Source of the DNA: CAZHOV01 sp964534315 | Lineage (GTDB): Bacteria; Bacteroidota; Bacteroidia; Chitinophagales; Saprospiraceae | Reading direction: 5' to 3' | DNA: 64,000 nucleotides | NCBI GenBank assembly: GCA_964534315.1 | Contig: CAZHOV010000008.1 | Coordinates: 1-64,000, forward strand | In this document: positions 1-12,733 of the stretch, piece by piece | Layout of the letters: each line of letters starts with the position of its first letter | How positions within the stretch are numbered: the stretch's first letter is position 1 | Program-made: the position numbers and the translations under genes | Notes under the pieces: model-generated | Told to the model about the DNA's origin: nothing | The model's database searches: none | What the model saw: the letters and a program-made list of their open reading frames with translations, nothing else

Positions 1-2215
<2,215 letters not shown>

Positions 2216-2320
2216 AGTTTACTTTTTCTGGTATAAAGAGGGCGTCTCATAAGTCCTACGGACTCATTCGACAACCCCATTTTCCACGAGCGATAAGTTC
2301 GCAGACTACGCTTGGGGCCA

Positions 2321-5300
2321 TCAATCCTGTGCCAGCATTAACCCTCTGATTTTTTCCAACAAATGGCCGGTATCAAACGGCTTTCCGATAAAGTCATCCA
2401 TGCCTGCCCCGTAGCAGCGCTCTACTTCTTCTTTCAGCACATTGGCCGTCATGGCGATGATGGGTATGCTGGACTTGCCATTGGTCAGCGCCCGTATCTT
2501 TTGGGTGGCTTCGTAGCCATTCATTACCGGCATCTGCACGTCCATCAAGATGATGTCATATTCGCCCGTTTTTATTTTCTCCACGGCGATGGCACCATTT
2601 TCGGCGATGTCAACGGCCACCTCTTCAATGGCGTCTTCCAGTTCTTCCTGAGCCACAATGGCATTAAAGGTATTGTCCTCGGCGAGTAAGATTCGGATAC
2701 CTTTCAACACTTCGGCGACGCTTTTATTATTCTGATTTAATTCGGGTTTGGAAGCTTCTTCTTTCTGTGCAATTGTGTAGGGCAGGGTGAAGTGAAACCG
2801 GCTGCCCTTTCCTTTCTCGCTATCCACCCAGATCTTGCCGCCGTGCAGCTCCACCAGCTTTTTGGAAATGCTCAGGCCCAGACCGGTACCGCCGAATTTG
2901 CGGGTCGTATCTGCATAGGCTTGTTCAAAAGATTTAAAGATTTTGTCCAGGCGATCTTCATCAATCCCGATCCCGGTATCGGAAACCGTAAAGTGTAAGC
3001 TGAGGTGCTCATCGTCGGCCGGCTCGGTATGCAAAGCCATAGTAACGACCCCTTTCTCTGTAAACTTGATGGCATTGCCCACCAGATTGATCAAAATCTG
3101 CCGCAGTCGGGTGGAGTCGCCACTTACCCTTAGCGGTTCTTCCGGGATATCTTTTTGGAGGAGTAGGCCCTTCTCTTCCGCTTTGAACTGCATGATGGTC
3201 GCTACGTTATCCAGCAACTCGTTGACCGAAAACGGCTCTTTTTCCAGCGTGATCTTGCCGGCTTCTATTTTGGAAATGTCCAGGATGTCATTGATGATGA
3301 CCAGCAGGGAGTCTGAAGACTGCTTGATGCCATTCAGATATTCCTTCTGATCTGCTTTGGGATTTCGGCGAATGAGAATATCCGTCATGCCCTTAATGGC
3401 ATTCATAGGGGTGCGGATCTCGTGGCTCATGTTAGCCAGGAACTGATGCTTAGCCCGCTCGCTGGCTTGCGCTTTTTCTTTCTCAGCTTGATCTTTACGC
3501 AGTTGCTTAATGCGGTTGGCCGTGATGTAACTTAAGCCGAGGATCGCCAGCAGGATACTTACAAAAAACACGGAAAGAAAACCTGAACGTCCAACTGACC
3601 CAAATGTAAAGAAAACAGACCCCAAAGCAAGCAACATAAACAGGGTGAACAGAAACAGCGGTTTGGCATCTCTGGCTTTCTTGATTAAACCGATAATCCC
3701 TAGGATCACTACGCCAATAATGCCCAGTAAAATCATCCATGGGAGCACTATCATAATGAGTTGAAATTTCTCTGAAACTACCTCAGTAAAAAATGGCATC
3801 ACTGCGTATACAATAAGCAGTACGAATAGGATAAGGTAAGTGGTGAAACAAATCCGAAACAGATGGTACCCACGTTTGGAAAGCTGATGAAGGTTAATAA
3901 ACGTTTCCACGTATTTTAACAGGCCTATATTGGCCGATAAAAAACCAAACACGCTAAAAAAGCTATAAAAATCCTGAGTCCACCTGAGCCCGGGGATACT
4001 AGGAACATACAATACAAATAAGCCGAATAAGGCTAACGAAAGGTAGAGGTAGATATCTTCCCGATTGATGAGAAAAAGAATCAGGAAATATAGAAACTGT
4101 ATAAGTAAGACACCTGTCAACAGATTTATTGTAGCATGAAAGGTATCGTTGCTGATAGCTACTATCGGAGAGTCCGTATGCAATAGTTCAAATTGGGGAG
4201 ATCCGGAAATTACGTTAATGGAGCGCGCCTGCAAACGCATATAAACAGTAATGCTGTCTGCTGCATAGACAGGCAACTGGAAAATGTTTTCGTGCGCATG
4301 AATTACTTTTTCCTTCACTCCCGAACCCGTAAGCTGTTTTTGGTAGACGCCGGATGCATCGGGAATAAAAATTTCGGCTCGCTTCCATTTTCTGGAAAGT
4401 GCAAAGTATTGTGGACCTGATCTTTTGGGGTTGCCTACGATCTGCATTTTAGCCCAGTACAAAGGGAGGCCTTTGGTCAGTTGTGGTGCGTACTTAGGCG
4501 CTAATTGGTTCCATTGGCTCCGAATCGTGCTTAGGTCATATTCACCCTGAGGGTCTTCGACAAATTGCAATGAGCTGTTGATGTGGAAAACCCGATTGAG
4601 GATGGGGACATTAGGGTGTTCGTGGGTAAACTCCGTGGGAATCCGGTAATAATGACCGAATTGACGAATGATACTTTCGTCCTTCCATAATAATTGAATA
4701 GGAGGTGGTTGCGATTGGGCCTCTTTACTCAAACCTTCTAAGCGCAGGTAAACCATCATCGTTTTACCTTTCGGTAGGTCCAGGTAAAAGTCGTTGTTCG
4801 CACCGGGAAAGTCCTTTTCATTCGGCCGCAAAGCCAGGCCCAACTTTTTCCTGGCCCATCCGTCGGCATCATGGGCATAGTACAGGTCCACCTTGTCCCA
4901 ACTCCAATCCCAACTCCGGTCCCAACTCTGATCCCAACTCCGATCAGCAGCGGCCAGCGAAAAATAGTACCGGCCACTCTTTTCCGAACTACCCCTTACG
5001 CGCAAGGCAACCCAATACACCGCGTTTACATCAAGCCTGGCTTTTAACTGCCTAGGATAGGGGTTACTTCGAGCCGTAAATAAGTCATTGCCAACGGGTA
5101 TGGTATGGTTATGGTCAAATTGAGTAGCAATAGGTCCGGAAGTAATCTCTTCAATAGTGTGAACCCCTTTTGCATCTTTTAATATTTTCAGCTCATCGTA
5201 TATCACCCTGGCGGTATTTGGCACGTTGAGCATCTCCAGGTCAAAATCTTCCCCGAGCTGTAAGCCATAATTCGCAGCAAGTTCCTGATGCAGTTGATGG

Positions 5301-5653
5301 TAGTGATTGCGTTGCAGCGTATCGCCCAGATAATGATAGGCTTTAGACAATAATTTATAGGCATCTCTGATATTGACCGTATCCCTTTGCAGCTCCGCTT
5401 CCGCTAATACTTCCTTCGCCTGCTCAACCGCCTGTTCGTAGGCTTCATTGGCAATCGCCTCACCAATCCGGTTGAGCGTTTGCATTCCTACTCCCACACC
5501 TTCCCGGAAAGCAGGGGCGGTGACCATTGTATCTGTGGGCGTCGTGGACGGTTGGGGTGCTTGCGCAAAACCAAATTGTCCATGGAGAAGGAAAATCAGA
5601 ATGATACAGTTTACTTGAATTGGTAGATTCATCCTTTCGGTATTACTATTCAT
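2321..5653 (-). CDS. 7TMR-DISM hybrid sensor histidine kinase with receiver domain
   Basis: The 1110-residue protein has a signal peptide (ending FGFAQ; Met8 at 5632 is an alternative start) and two 7TMR-DISM extracellular-type beta domains (about residues 170-330 and 350-490). Seven membrane segments follow (about 500-720), then HisKA with His744 in SHEIRTP, HATPase_c (DTGIGID, GGTGLGLSI) and a C-terminal receiver with phospho-acceptor Asp1038 in DIILMDVQMP and the Lys of GKPFD. It should sense a periplasmic ligand, probably carbohydrate-like, and pass phosphate within itself or to a separate regulator. The first beta domain carries a short repeat (SWDx four times). It lies between two TPR-type paralogues, and a LytTR-like repeat pair sits 428 bp upstream of its start. 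Confidence 0.93.
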   Translation of the reverse strand: MNSNTERMNLPIQVNCIILIFLLHGQFGFAQAPQPSTTPTDTMVTAPAFREGVGVGMQTLNRIGEAIANEAYEQAVEQAKEVLAEAELQRDTVNIRDAYKLLSKAYHYLGDTLQRNHYHQLHQELAANYGLQLGEDFDLEMLNVPNTARVIYDELKILKDAKGVHTIEEITSGPIATQFDHNHTIPVGNDLFTARSNPYPRQLKARLDVNAVYWVALRVRGSSEKSGRYYFSLAAADRSWDQSWDRSWDWSWDKVDLYYAHDADGWARKKLGLALRPNEKDFPGANNDFYLDLPKGKTMMVYLRLEGLSKEAQSQPPPIQLLWKDESIIRQFGHYYRIPTEFTHEHPNVPILNRVFHINSSLQFVEDPQGEYDLSTIRSQWNQLAPKYAPQLTKGLPLYWAKMQIVGNPKRSGPQYFALSRKWKRAEIFIPDASGVYQKQLTGSGVKEKVIHAHENIFQLPVYAADSITVYMRLQARSINVISGSPQFELLHTDSPIVAISNDTFHATINLLTGVLLIQFLYFLILFLINREDIYLYLSLALFGLFVLYVPSIPGLRWTQDFYSFFSVFGFLSANIGLLKYVETFINLHQLSKRGYHLFRICFTTYLILFVLLIVYAVMPFFTEVVSEKFQLIMIVLPWMILLGIIGVVILGIIGLIKKARDAKPLFLFTLFMLLALGSVFFTFGSVGRSGFLSVFFVSILLAILGLSYITANRIKQLRKDQAEKEKAQASERAKHQFLANMSHEIRTPMNAIKGMTDILIRRNPKADQKEYLNGIKQSSDSLLVIINDILDISKIEAGKITLEKEPFSVNELLDNVATIMQFKAEEKGLLLQKDIPEEPLRVSGDSTRLRQILINLVGNAIKFTEKGVVTMALHTEPADDEHLSLHFTVSDTGIGIDEDRLDKIFKSFEQAYADTTRKFGGTGLGLSISKKLVELHGGKIWVDSEKGKGSRFHFTLPYTIAQKEEASKPELNQNNKSVAEVLKGIRILLAEDNTFNAIVAQEELEDAIEEVAVDIAENGAIAVEKIKTGEYDIILMDVQMPVMNGYEATQKIRALTNGKSSIPIIAMTANVLKEEVERCYGAGMDDFIGKPFDTGHLLEKIRGLMLAQD
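4896..4943 (-). repeat. four 12-bp tandem repeats inside kinase gene
   Basis: Four consecutive 12-bp units (TCCCAACTCC plus two variable bases on the plus strand) encode four SWDx tetrapeptides (Trp-Asp rich) in the first DISM-type beta domain. The unit keeps the reading frame, so copy number can vary without breaking the gene. Confidence 0.85.
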
Positions 5654-6212
5654 TTTCTAATTTAGCTAATTTTTTTCTTAGCAAATAATTTTCGTCACCT
5701 CCGCTGGGAATGTGGACCCATACCTTTCTTTGCTCATTTAAAACTTCGGAGTCGATTGTATCAATCTTTCCGATAATGATGTCATTTTTTTGTGCAAAAA
5801 AACTTAATTAGTAAGGCAAAAAAATTGGTATAAAAAATCTTTTTGAGTTCGGTCATTATTTCCTGCGTTCATTCCAGGTATTCAATCACTTAGTCTATAA
5901 TGGCCGAACAGATTTATTATACAAGCAATTTTGATTTGCCGATTAACGACAAGAGGTTAAGTAATAAAATAAAGGTTATCCTTTTCATAATATATTTGTT
6001 TTGAGGTAGTTCCTCGGTTTATACTTCTTAGTAATATTGATGTAAAGTAAGCGGATTCTATGTTAAAAAGCCATTTAGGTTTATCCAGCGGTCTGCTTGA
6101 TTATCTGGCGGTACCTATGAGTTTTATCACAAGTTGGCTTAAACCTTCTAGGGGGAAGATTTTGTTGAAAGTCTCTGGATCTTGAAAAGTAAATTTTCGC
6201 TATCAAAGGGTA
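5654..6212. other. 559-bp intergenic region between two kinase genes
   Basis: This AT-rich spacer holds no convincing gene. Two structures are visible. An inverted repeat, GTTCGGTCATTAT at 5847-5859 and ATAATGGCCGAAC at 5897-5909, has one mismatch in 13 and a 37-bp loop. A tandem 12-bp direct repeat pair lies at 6081-6112 and is listed separately. A TATATTTG sequence at about 5987-5994 fits the Bacteroidota -7 element on the plus strand, but no plus-strand gene follows. Confidence 0.6.
6081..6112. promoter_or_regulatory. tandem direct repeat pair, probable LytTR operator (copy 1)
   Basis: TTATCCAGCGGT (6081-6092) and TTATCTGGCGGT (6101-6112) are direct repeats starting exactly 20 bp apart. 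The same arrangement recurs at 9406-9437 beside the LytTR regulator gene. On the minus strand they read ACCGCTGGATAA and ACCGCCAGATAA, close to the 9-bp half-site known for LytTR proteins (two direct repeats about two helical turns apart). It lies upstream of the 7TMR-DISM kinase (start 5653) and downstream of the kinase ending at 6213. Operator function is inferred. Confidence 0.55.
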
Positions 6213-8813
<2,601 letters not shown>

Positions 8814-8842
8814 GTTTTTTTCTTGATTTTTGTAAGAGAAAC

Positions 8843-9331
8843 TTACCTGCCGACGGTTCCTGAAGATACTACACTAAATTCATACTTGTGCAGTGTAGAA
8901 TAGTAAGTAACTTCTTGCTTTAGGCATATGGGCTTTATTTTTGCAAGTATTTCCTGGTCAATATCCTTCAAAATGATTTCGCCGTCCGACTCCAATTTGC
9001 CTCCGTATATAGAAATACCTTCGCTGTAGGTATATGCTCCATCTATTGTCAATTGACCTGTGCGTGCCACATACAAAGAACCACCTGCTTGTATTTCTAC
9101 CCAGGCTGCCCGGGCTTCTCCTTCGATCATTGGCTGTGCAAAATGTCCGTTGAACTCAGTCGGGATAACAACCCGGTCATTTTCATTAGGTATACGGTGA
9201 GCATCCCAATTACGAGCTTCGTTCCATGCCGTTTCCTTGCCAGGTGTACCTCCCTTCCAGGTAATGGTATTTTGTGCGGCCAATACAAATGTAGTAAAAA
9301 CAGTAAGGAAGATGATCAATAGATTTTTCAT
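8843..9331 (-). CDS. small secreted beta-rich protein of unknown function
   Basis: The 162-residue protein has a clear signal peptide (MKNLLIIFLTVFTTFVLAAQ). It then has an N-terminal motif ITWKGGTPGKETAWNEARNW, seen at the start of beta-helix-like exported Bacteroidota proteins (TWTG...WNxxxNW type). Short beta strands with repeated glycines and hydrophobics follow (VEIQAGGSLYV, ISIYGGKLES). No catalytic motif and no T9SS sorting domain was found. It sits 29 bp ahead of a TPR hybrid kinase gene and divergent from the LytTR regulator, so it may be part of this sensory locus; its function is not recognised. Confidence 0.8.
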   Translation of the reverse strand: MKNLLIIFLTVFTTFVLAAQNTITWKGGTPGKETAWNEARNWDAHRIPNENDRVVIPTEFNGHFAQPMIEGEARAAWVEIQAGGSLYVARTGQLTIDGAYTYSEGISIYGGKLESDGEIILKDIDQEILAKIKPICLKQEVTYYSTLHKYEFSVVSSGTVGR

Positions 9332-9405
9332 TGGTTATTTTTTATAATTTGCGAATAATTGATAGGACAAATAAATATATTATACGCACGTCAGGCAAGT
9401 AATGC

Positions 9406-9437
9406 TTATCTAGTGGTTGGTTCGATTATCTAGCGGT
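9406..9437. promoter_or_regulatory. tandem direct repeat pair, probable LytTR operator (copy 2)
   Basis: TTATCTAGTGGT (9406-9417) and TTATCTAGCGGT (9426-9437) lie 20 bp apart, with the same spacing and almost the same sequence as the pair at 6081-6112. The site is in the 178-bp divergent region between the secreted-protein/kinase unit (start 9331, minus) and the LytTR regulator (start 9510, plus), so it could control both. The minus-strand reading ACCGCTAGATAA resembles known LytTR half-sites. Confidence 0.6.
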
Positions 9438-9509
9438 ATATAATTCCGTAATTTCACCCCGATTATTAATATAGTGTCTTTTAATCAATACCAGGAAATA
9501 AAACAATCC

Positions 9510-10259
9510 ATGAAACTGCGAAGCTTATTAGTAGATGATAATCCTTTAAATATTGAAATGCTGTATGATCTGCTTCTTGACCTGGATAAGCAGGTTGAAG
9601 TGGTTGGAAAAGCAAGAAGTGGCACAGAAGCATTGAATATGATCGAGTCAGTAAAGCCTGACCTCGTTTTTTTAGACGTAGAAATGCCTGATATGAATGG
9701 GTTTGAAGTGTTGGCATCTTTAGACACCATCGACTTTAAAACCATCTTTGTCACGGCGCATAGTCACTATGCTATTCAGGCGATTCGTTTTAATGCATTG
9801 GATTATATCGTAAAACCCATCAATCCAAAAGAACTTTATCAGGCTATTCGCCGATACCCTTTAAATGGGGATGTTTCGGTTCATCAGGATCAGATCAAAA
9901 CAGCTTTAAACAACTTCCGGGAAAAGGATCTGCTCGACCAGGTTCTTTATTTACCCACACAGGAAGGCGGGCTAAAAATGGTATTGCGGGATATCGTTCG
10001 AGTGGAGGGGGATCGCAATTATAGCACGTTTTATTTAGCAAATGGCAAGACCAAAATCTCCTCCAAGACCCTTGGCCATTTTGAAGAAATTCTTTCAGAT
10101 AAAGGCTTCTTCAGGTGCCATCGTTCTTTTATTGTGAATCATTATCACATTGAGAAAATTCAAAAGGATTGCTTCTTGCTGAAAGATGAAAACGAAATTC
10201 CTATTTCAAGGCGGAGGAAAACAAAGGCTAAGGAGTGGTTTTTAGAGTTTGCCTATTAA
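9510..10259 (+). CDS. LytTR-family response regulator
   Basis: This is a 249-residue regulator counted from the ATG at 9510 (MKLRSLLVDDNP). A longer reading from GTG at 9474 is possible but adds 12 atypical residues, whereas AGGA at about 9493 precedes the ATG. The receiver domain (1-115) has acidic Asp9/Asp10, phospho-acceptor Asp56 in LVFLDVEMP, and Lys in DYIVKPI. The LytTR DNA-binding domain (about 150-245) has the usual RVEGDRNYSTF and FFRCHRSFIVN signatures. It should bind direct repeats; two matched repeat pairs occur in this locus, one just upstream of this gene, suggesting autoregulation. The adjacent kinases lack a DNA-binding output of their own, so this is their likely output. Confidence 0.93.
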   Translation: MKLRSLLVDDNPLNIEMLYDLLLDLDKQVEVVGKARSGTEALNMIESVKPDLVFLDVEMPDMNGFEVLASLDTIDFKTIFVTAHSHYAIQAIRFNALDYIVKPINPKELYQAIRRYPLNGDVSVHQDQIKTALNNFREKDLLDQVLYLPTQEGGLKMVLRDIVRVEGDRNYSTFYLANGKTKISSKTLGHFEEILSDKGFFRCHRSFIVNHYHIEKIQKDCFLLKDENEIPISRRRKTKAKEWFLEFAY

Positions 10260-10312
10260 CAGAAGTCAATTGACGGGGCAATATTTGAAAAGACAAAAAA
10301 AGGCAACTAATT

Positions 10313-12298
10313 ATGCATTTACCATTATTACAAGATTTTTTAATCCTGTTAGGGTTTTCCGTAGTAGTCGTTTTTGTCCTTCAACGATTAAAACTACCAT
10401 CCATCCTGGGTTTTTTGCTCACCGGGGTTTTGATTGGCCCTTTTGGACTCGGGCTTGTACACGAATCCGAAGAAATTGAGATTATTTCGGAAATGGGGGT
10501 CATCTTATTGTTGTTCGTTATCGGGATGGAGTTGTCTATCAAACATCTGCTGTCTATAAGAAATACGGTTTTTATTGGTGGCACCATACAGGTTGGACTG
10601 ACGGTTTTGGTTGCTGGGCTAATCTATTATTTACTCGGTAAAGGATGGGATGAAGCGCTGTTTGTGGGGTTTTTGTTTTCCCTCTCTAGTACTGCCGTCG
10701 TTTTAAAGGTATTCCAGGACAGAAACGAAATATCGGCTCCTCATGGACGAAATGCCCTTGCCATCCTCATTTTTCAGGATATTATCGTAGTACCTATGAT
10801 GTTGTTCACTCCCATCATTGCCGGGCAGACGGATAATGTTCTGAATAGCGTACTCATGCTATTGCTCAAAACAACTGTAGTCATTGTCATTACCATGGTA
10901 AGTGCGAGGTATTTGGTGCCCAGATTGATGCATGTTATTGCCAAGACGGGCAGTAAAGAATTATTTTTAATTACCACCATTACTATTTGTTTCGCAGTAG
11001 CCTTTCTTACTTCTGAGGCAGGACTTTCACTGGCGCTTGGTGCATTTCTGGCTGGGTTGATTATTTCCGAATCGGAGTACAGCCATCAGGCTACCAGCAT
11101 CATACTTCCCTTTCGGGAATTATTCACCAGTTTCTTTTTCATATCTGTGGGTATGCTATTGAACCTTCAATTTTTTGGTGAACACATTTTGGTGATAACG
11201 CTTATTGTAGTAGGGGTGTTTTTTATAAAATCAATAATTGCTTCTTTGGCGGTAGCCGTATTGAAGTATCCTCCTCGTACTTTCCTGCTTACCGGGCTTG
11301 CCTTGTTTCAGGTGGGCGAATTTGCGTTTATCCTCTCCAAAGTTGGCATTCAATACGGCCTCTTAAATGCAGAAACCAATCAGTATTTTTTGGCCGTATC
11401 TATCATTTCTATGCTGCTTACACCTTTTGTCATTATTTTCTCTGAAAATATTGCCTTCGGAATGATGCGCTTGAAGCCTATGAAAGCCATGGATAAAAAG
11501 ATGACAGGAGCAACAGAGGAATCAAATCAGGTATTTGCGGAGGAGCTGGACAATCACCTGGTGATCATCGGTTATGGTATCAATGGTAGTAATCTTGCGA
11601 AGGCGGCGGCATTCAGTAAGATCCCTTATGCTATCATCGAACTCAACGCCGAGGTAGTGAAAAAGGAACGCAAAAAAGGAATTCCCATTATCTATGGAGA
11701 TGCGACTCAGGATCATATGCTGGATATCGTTAAACTTTCGAAAGCCAGGGTAGTCGTCATTGCCATTTCTGACCCTAATGCAACAAAAGTCATTATTAAA
11801 AATATCCGCGCTATCAGCCAATCCGTTCATATGGTAGTTCGAACAAGATTTATCAATGAAATTTCTGAACTTATCGCCCTGGGTGCTGATGATGTGATCC
11901 CCGAAGAGTTTGAGACTTCTATCGAAATTTTCTCCAGGACACTCCATAATTTCCTCATTCCCGAAGACGATATTGAATATTTTATTGAAATAATACGGTC
12001 CGATAATTACAGGTTGTTTCAAAATAAGAAAAGTACTCCGAGAACATTCAAGCCTACTAATTTCCCAGCCTTCAATATTTCTAGCTTGAAGGTGAAAACA
12101 GATAACGGAGGAATCGTTGGTAGAACCGTGAACGAACTAGATATAAGAAACCGCTTTGGTGTAAACATACTGGGCATAATGAGAGGAGAAGAACTAATCA
12201 GTAATATCAGACCCGATGAAAGGATTCTCAAACGAGACATCCTCTATGTTATGGGCAGCAAAACAAGCATCAATAAATTTAGAAAATCAATTGATTGA
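10313..12298 (+). CDS. KefB/KefC-type monovalent cation:proton antiporter
   Basis: The 661-residue protein belongs to the CPA2 family: about 12 membrane segments (1-380) with conserved runs such as LLLFVIGMELS and FSLSSTAVVLKVFQD. A cytoplasmic RCK/TrkA-N domain follows (about 415-540; NAD-binding GYGINGSNLAK and acidic IIELNAE), then a TrkA-C domain (about 570-655). It exports K+ or Na+ in exchange for protons, with nucleotide-gated control. Specificity cannot be read from sequence. It starts 53 bp after the LytTR gene on the same strand and could be co-transcribed, though no functional link is known. Confidence 0.92.
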   Translation: MHLPLLQDFLILLGFSVVVVFVLQRLKLPSILGFLLTGVLIGPFGLGLVHESEEIEIISEMGVILLLFVIGMELSIKHLLSIRNTVFIGGTIQVGLTVLVAGLIYYLLGKGWDEALFVGFLFSLSSTAVVLKVFQDRNEISAPHGRNALAILIFQDIIVVPMMLFTPIIAGQTDNVLNSVLMLLLKTTVVIVITMVSARYLVPRLMHVIAKTGSKELFLITTITICFAVAFLTSEAGLSLALGAFLAGLIISESEYSHQATSIILPFRELFTSFFFISVGMLLNLQFFGEHILVITLIVVGVFFIKSIIASLAVAVLKYPPRTFLLTGLALFQVGEFAFILSKVGIQYGLLNAETNQYFLAVSIISMLLTPFVIIFSENIAFGMMRLKPMKAMDKKMTGATEESNQVFAEELDNHLVIIGYGINGSNLAKAAAFSKIPYAIIELNAEVVKKERKKGIPIIYGDATQDHMLDIVKLSKARVVVIAISDPNATKVIIKNIRAISQSVHMVVRTRFINEISELIALGADDVIPEEFETSIEIFSRTLHNFLIPEDDIEYFIEIIRSDNYRLFQNKKSTPRTFKPTNFPAFNISSLKVKTDNGGIVGRTVNELDIRNRFGVNILGIMRGEELISNIRPDERILKRDILYVMGSKTSINKFRKSID

Positions 12299-12299
12299 A

Positions 12300-12401
12300 G
12301 AAGCCTATAGCGCCATTTTTTTGCTAATGGTTTCCATCCCGAGTATTATTGGTGAGCTGTCATTAGCTATCTGGCTGCTTGTTAAGGGAGGAAAAGAGTG
12401 A
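12300..12401 (+). pseudogene. C-terminal remnant of a DUF4386 membrane protein
   Basis: In the frame ending with TGA at 12399-12401 the last residues read SIPSIIGELSLAIWLLVKGGKE, the characteristic C-terminal end of DUF4386 membrane proteins (…IGEL…LWLLIKG…). Upstream this frame runs into the antiporter gene in another phase, so only about 30 codons of the normally ~220-residue family survive. It looks like the tail of a deleted gene fused against the antiporter stop codon. Confidence 0.55.
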
Positions 12402-12476
12402 AAAGAAACATCCTAAAACCAACAAAAATCACCTTTCCAAGCTTAGTTTATTCCTCAAAAAAACGTAACTTACTGG

Positions 12477-12576
12477 NNNNNNNNNNNNNNNNNNNNNNNN
12501 NNNNNNNNNNNNNNNNNNNNNNNNNNNNNNNNNNNNNNNNNNNNNNNNNNNNNNNNNNNNNNNNNNNNNNNNNNNN
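12477..12576. other. assembly gap (100 N)
   Basis: Exactly 100 undetermined bases, the usual placeholder for a scaffold join of unknown size. An 8-bp tandem repeat begins at the first resolved base to its right, so the gap is probably caused by an unresolved satellite. The flanks 12402-12476 and 12641-12733 hold no gene. Confidence 0.98.
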
Positions 12577-12640
12577 AAACCTGGAAACCTGGAAACCTGG
12601 AAACCTGGAAACCTGGAAACCTGGAAACCTGGAAACCTGC
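12577..12640. repeat. 8-bp tandem repeat at gap edge
   Basis: Eight head-to-tail copies of AAACCTGG (the last is AAACCTGC) directly border the assembly gap; the true array is probably longer. Because 8 is not a multiple of 3, it reads as an 8-residue repeat in any frame and is not coding. Confidence 0.95.
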
Positions 12641-12733
12641 CCTCTCCCTTTGGTGAAATGCTAAAAATAGGTGTGCCACTTTTTAAAAGTTGACAGCCAA
12701 TTAAATCATTATTTCACTCAATCTAAATCAATC

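Noticed and set aside
2216..2320. Short palindrome AGTCC-TAC-GGACT (2252-2264) between two kinase genes, considered as transposon end or terminator
   Set aside because: Only 5 bp of stem, no T-run and no matching partner in the window.
5987..5994. TATATTTG promoter-like element on the plus strand
   Set aside because: No plus-strand gene follows within the intergenic region and the -33 match is weak.
9474..9509. GTG start for the LytTR regulator
   Set aside because: The additional 12 residues are not receiver-like; the ATG at 9510 gives a standard MKLRSLLVDD start.
12671..12733. Upstream extension of malic enzyme from ATG 12671
   Set aside because: The 21 residues (MCHFLKV...) are not family-like and lie next to satellite DNA.
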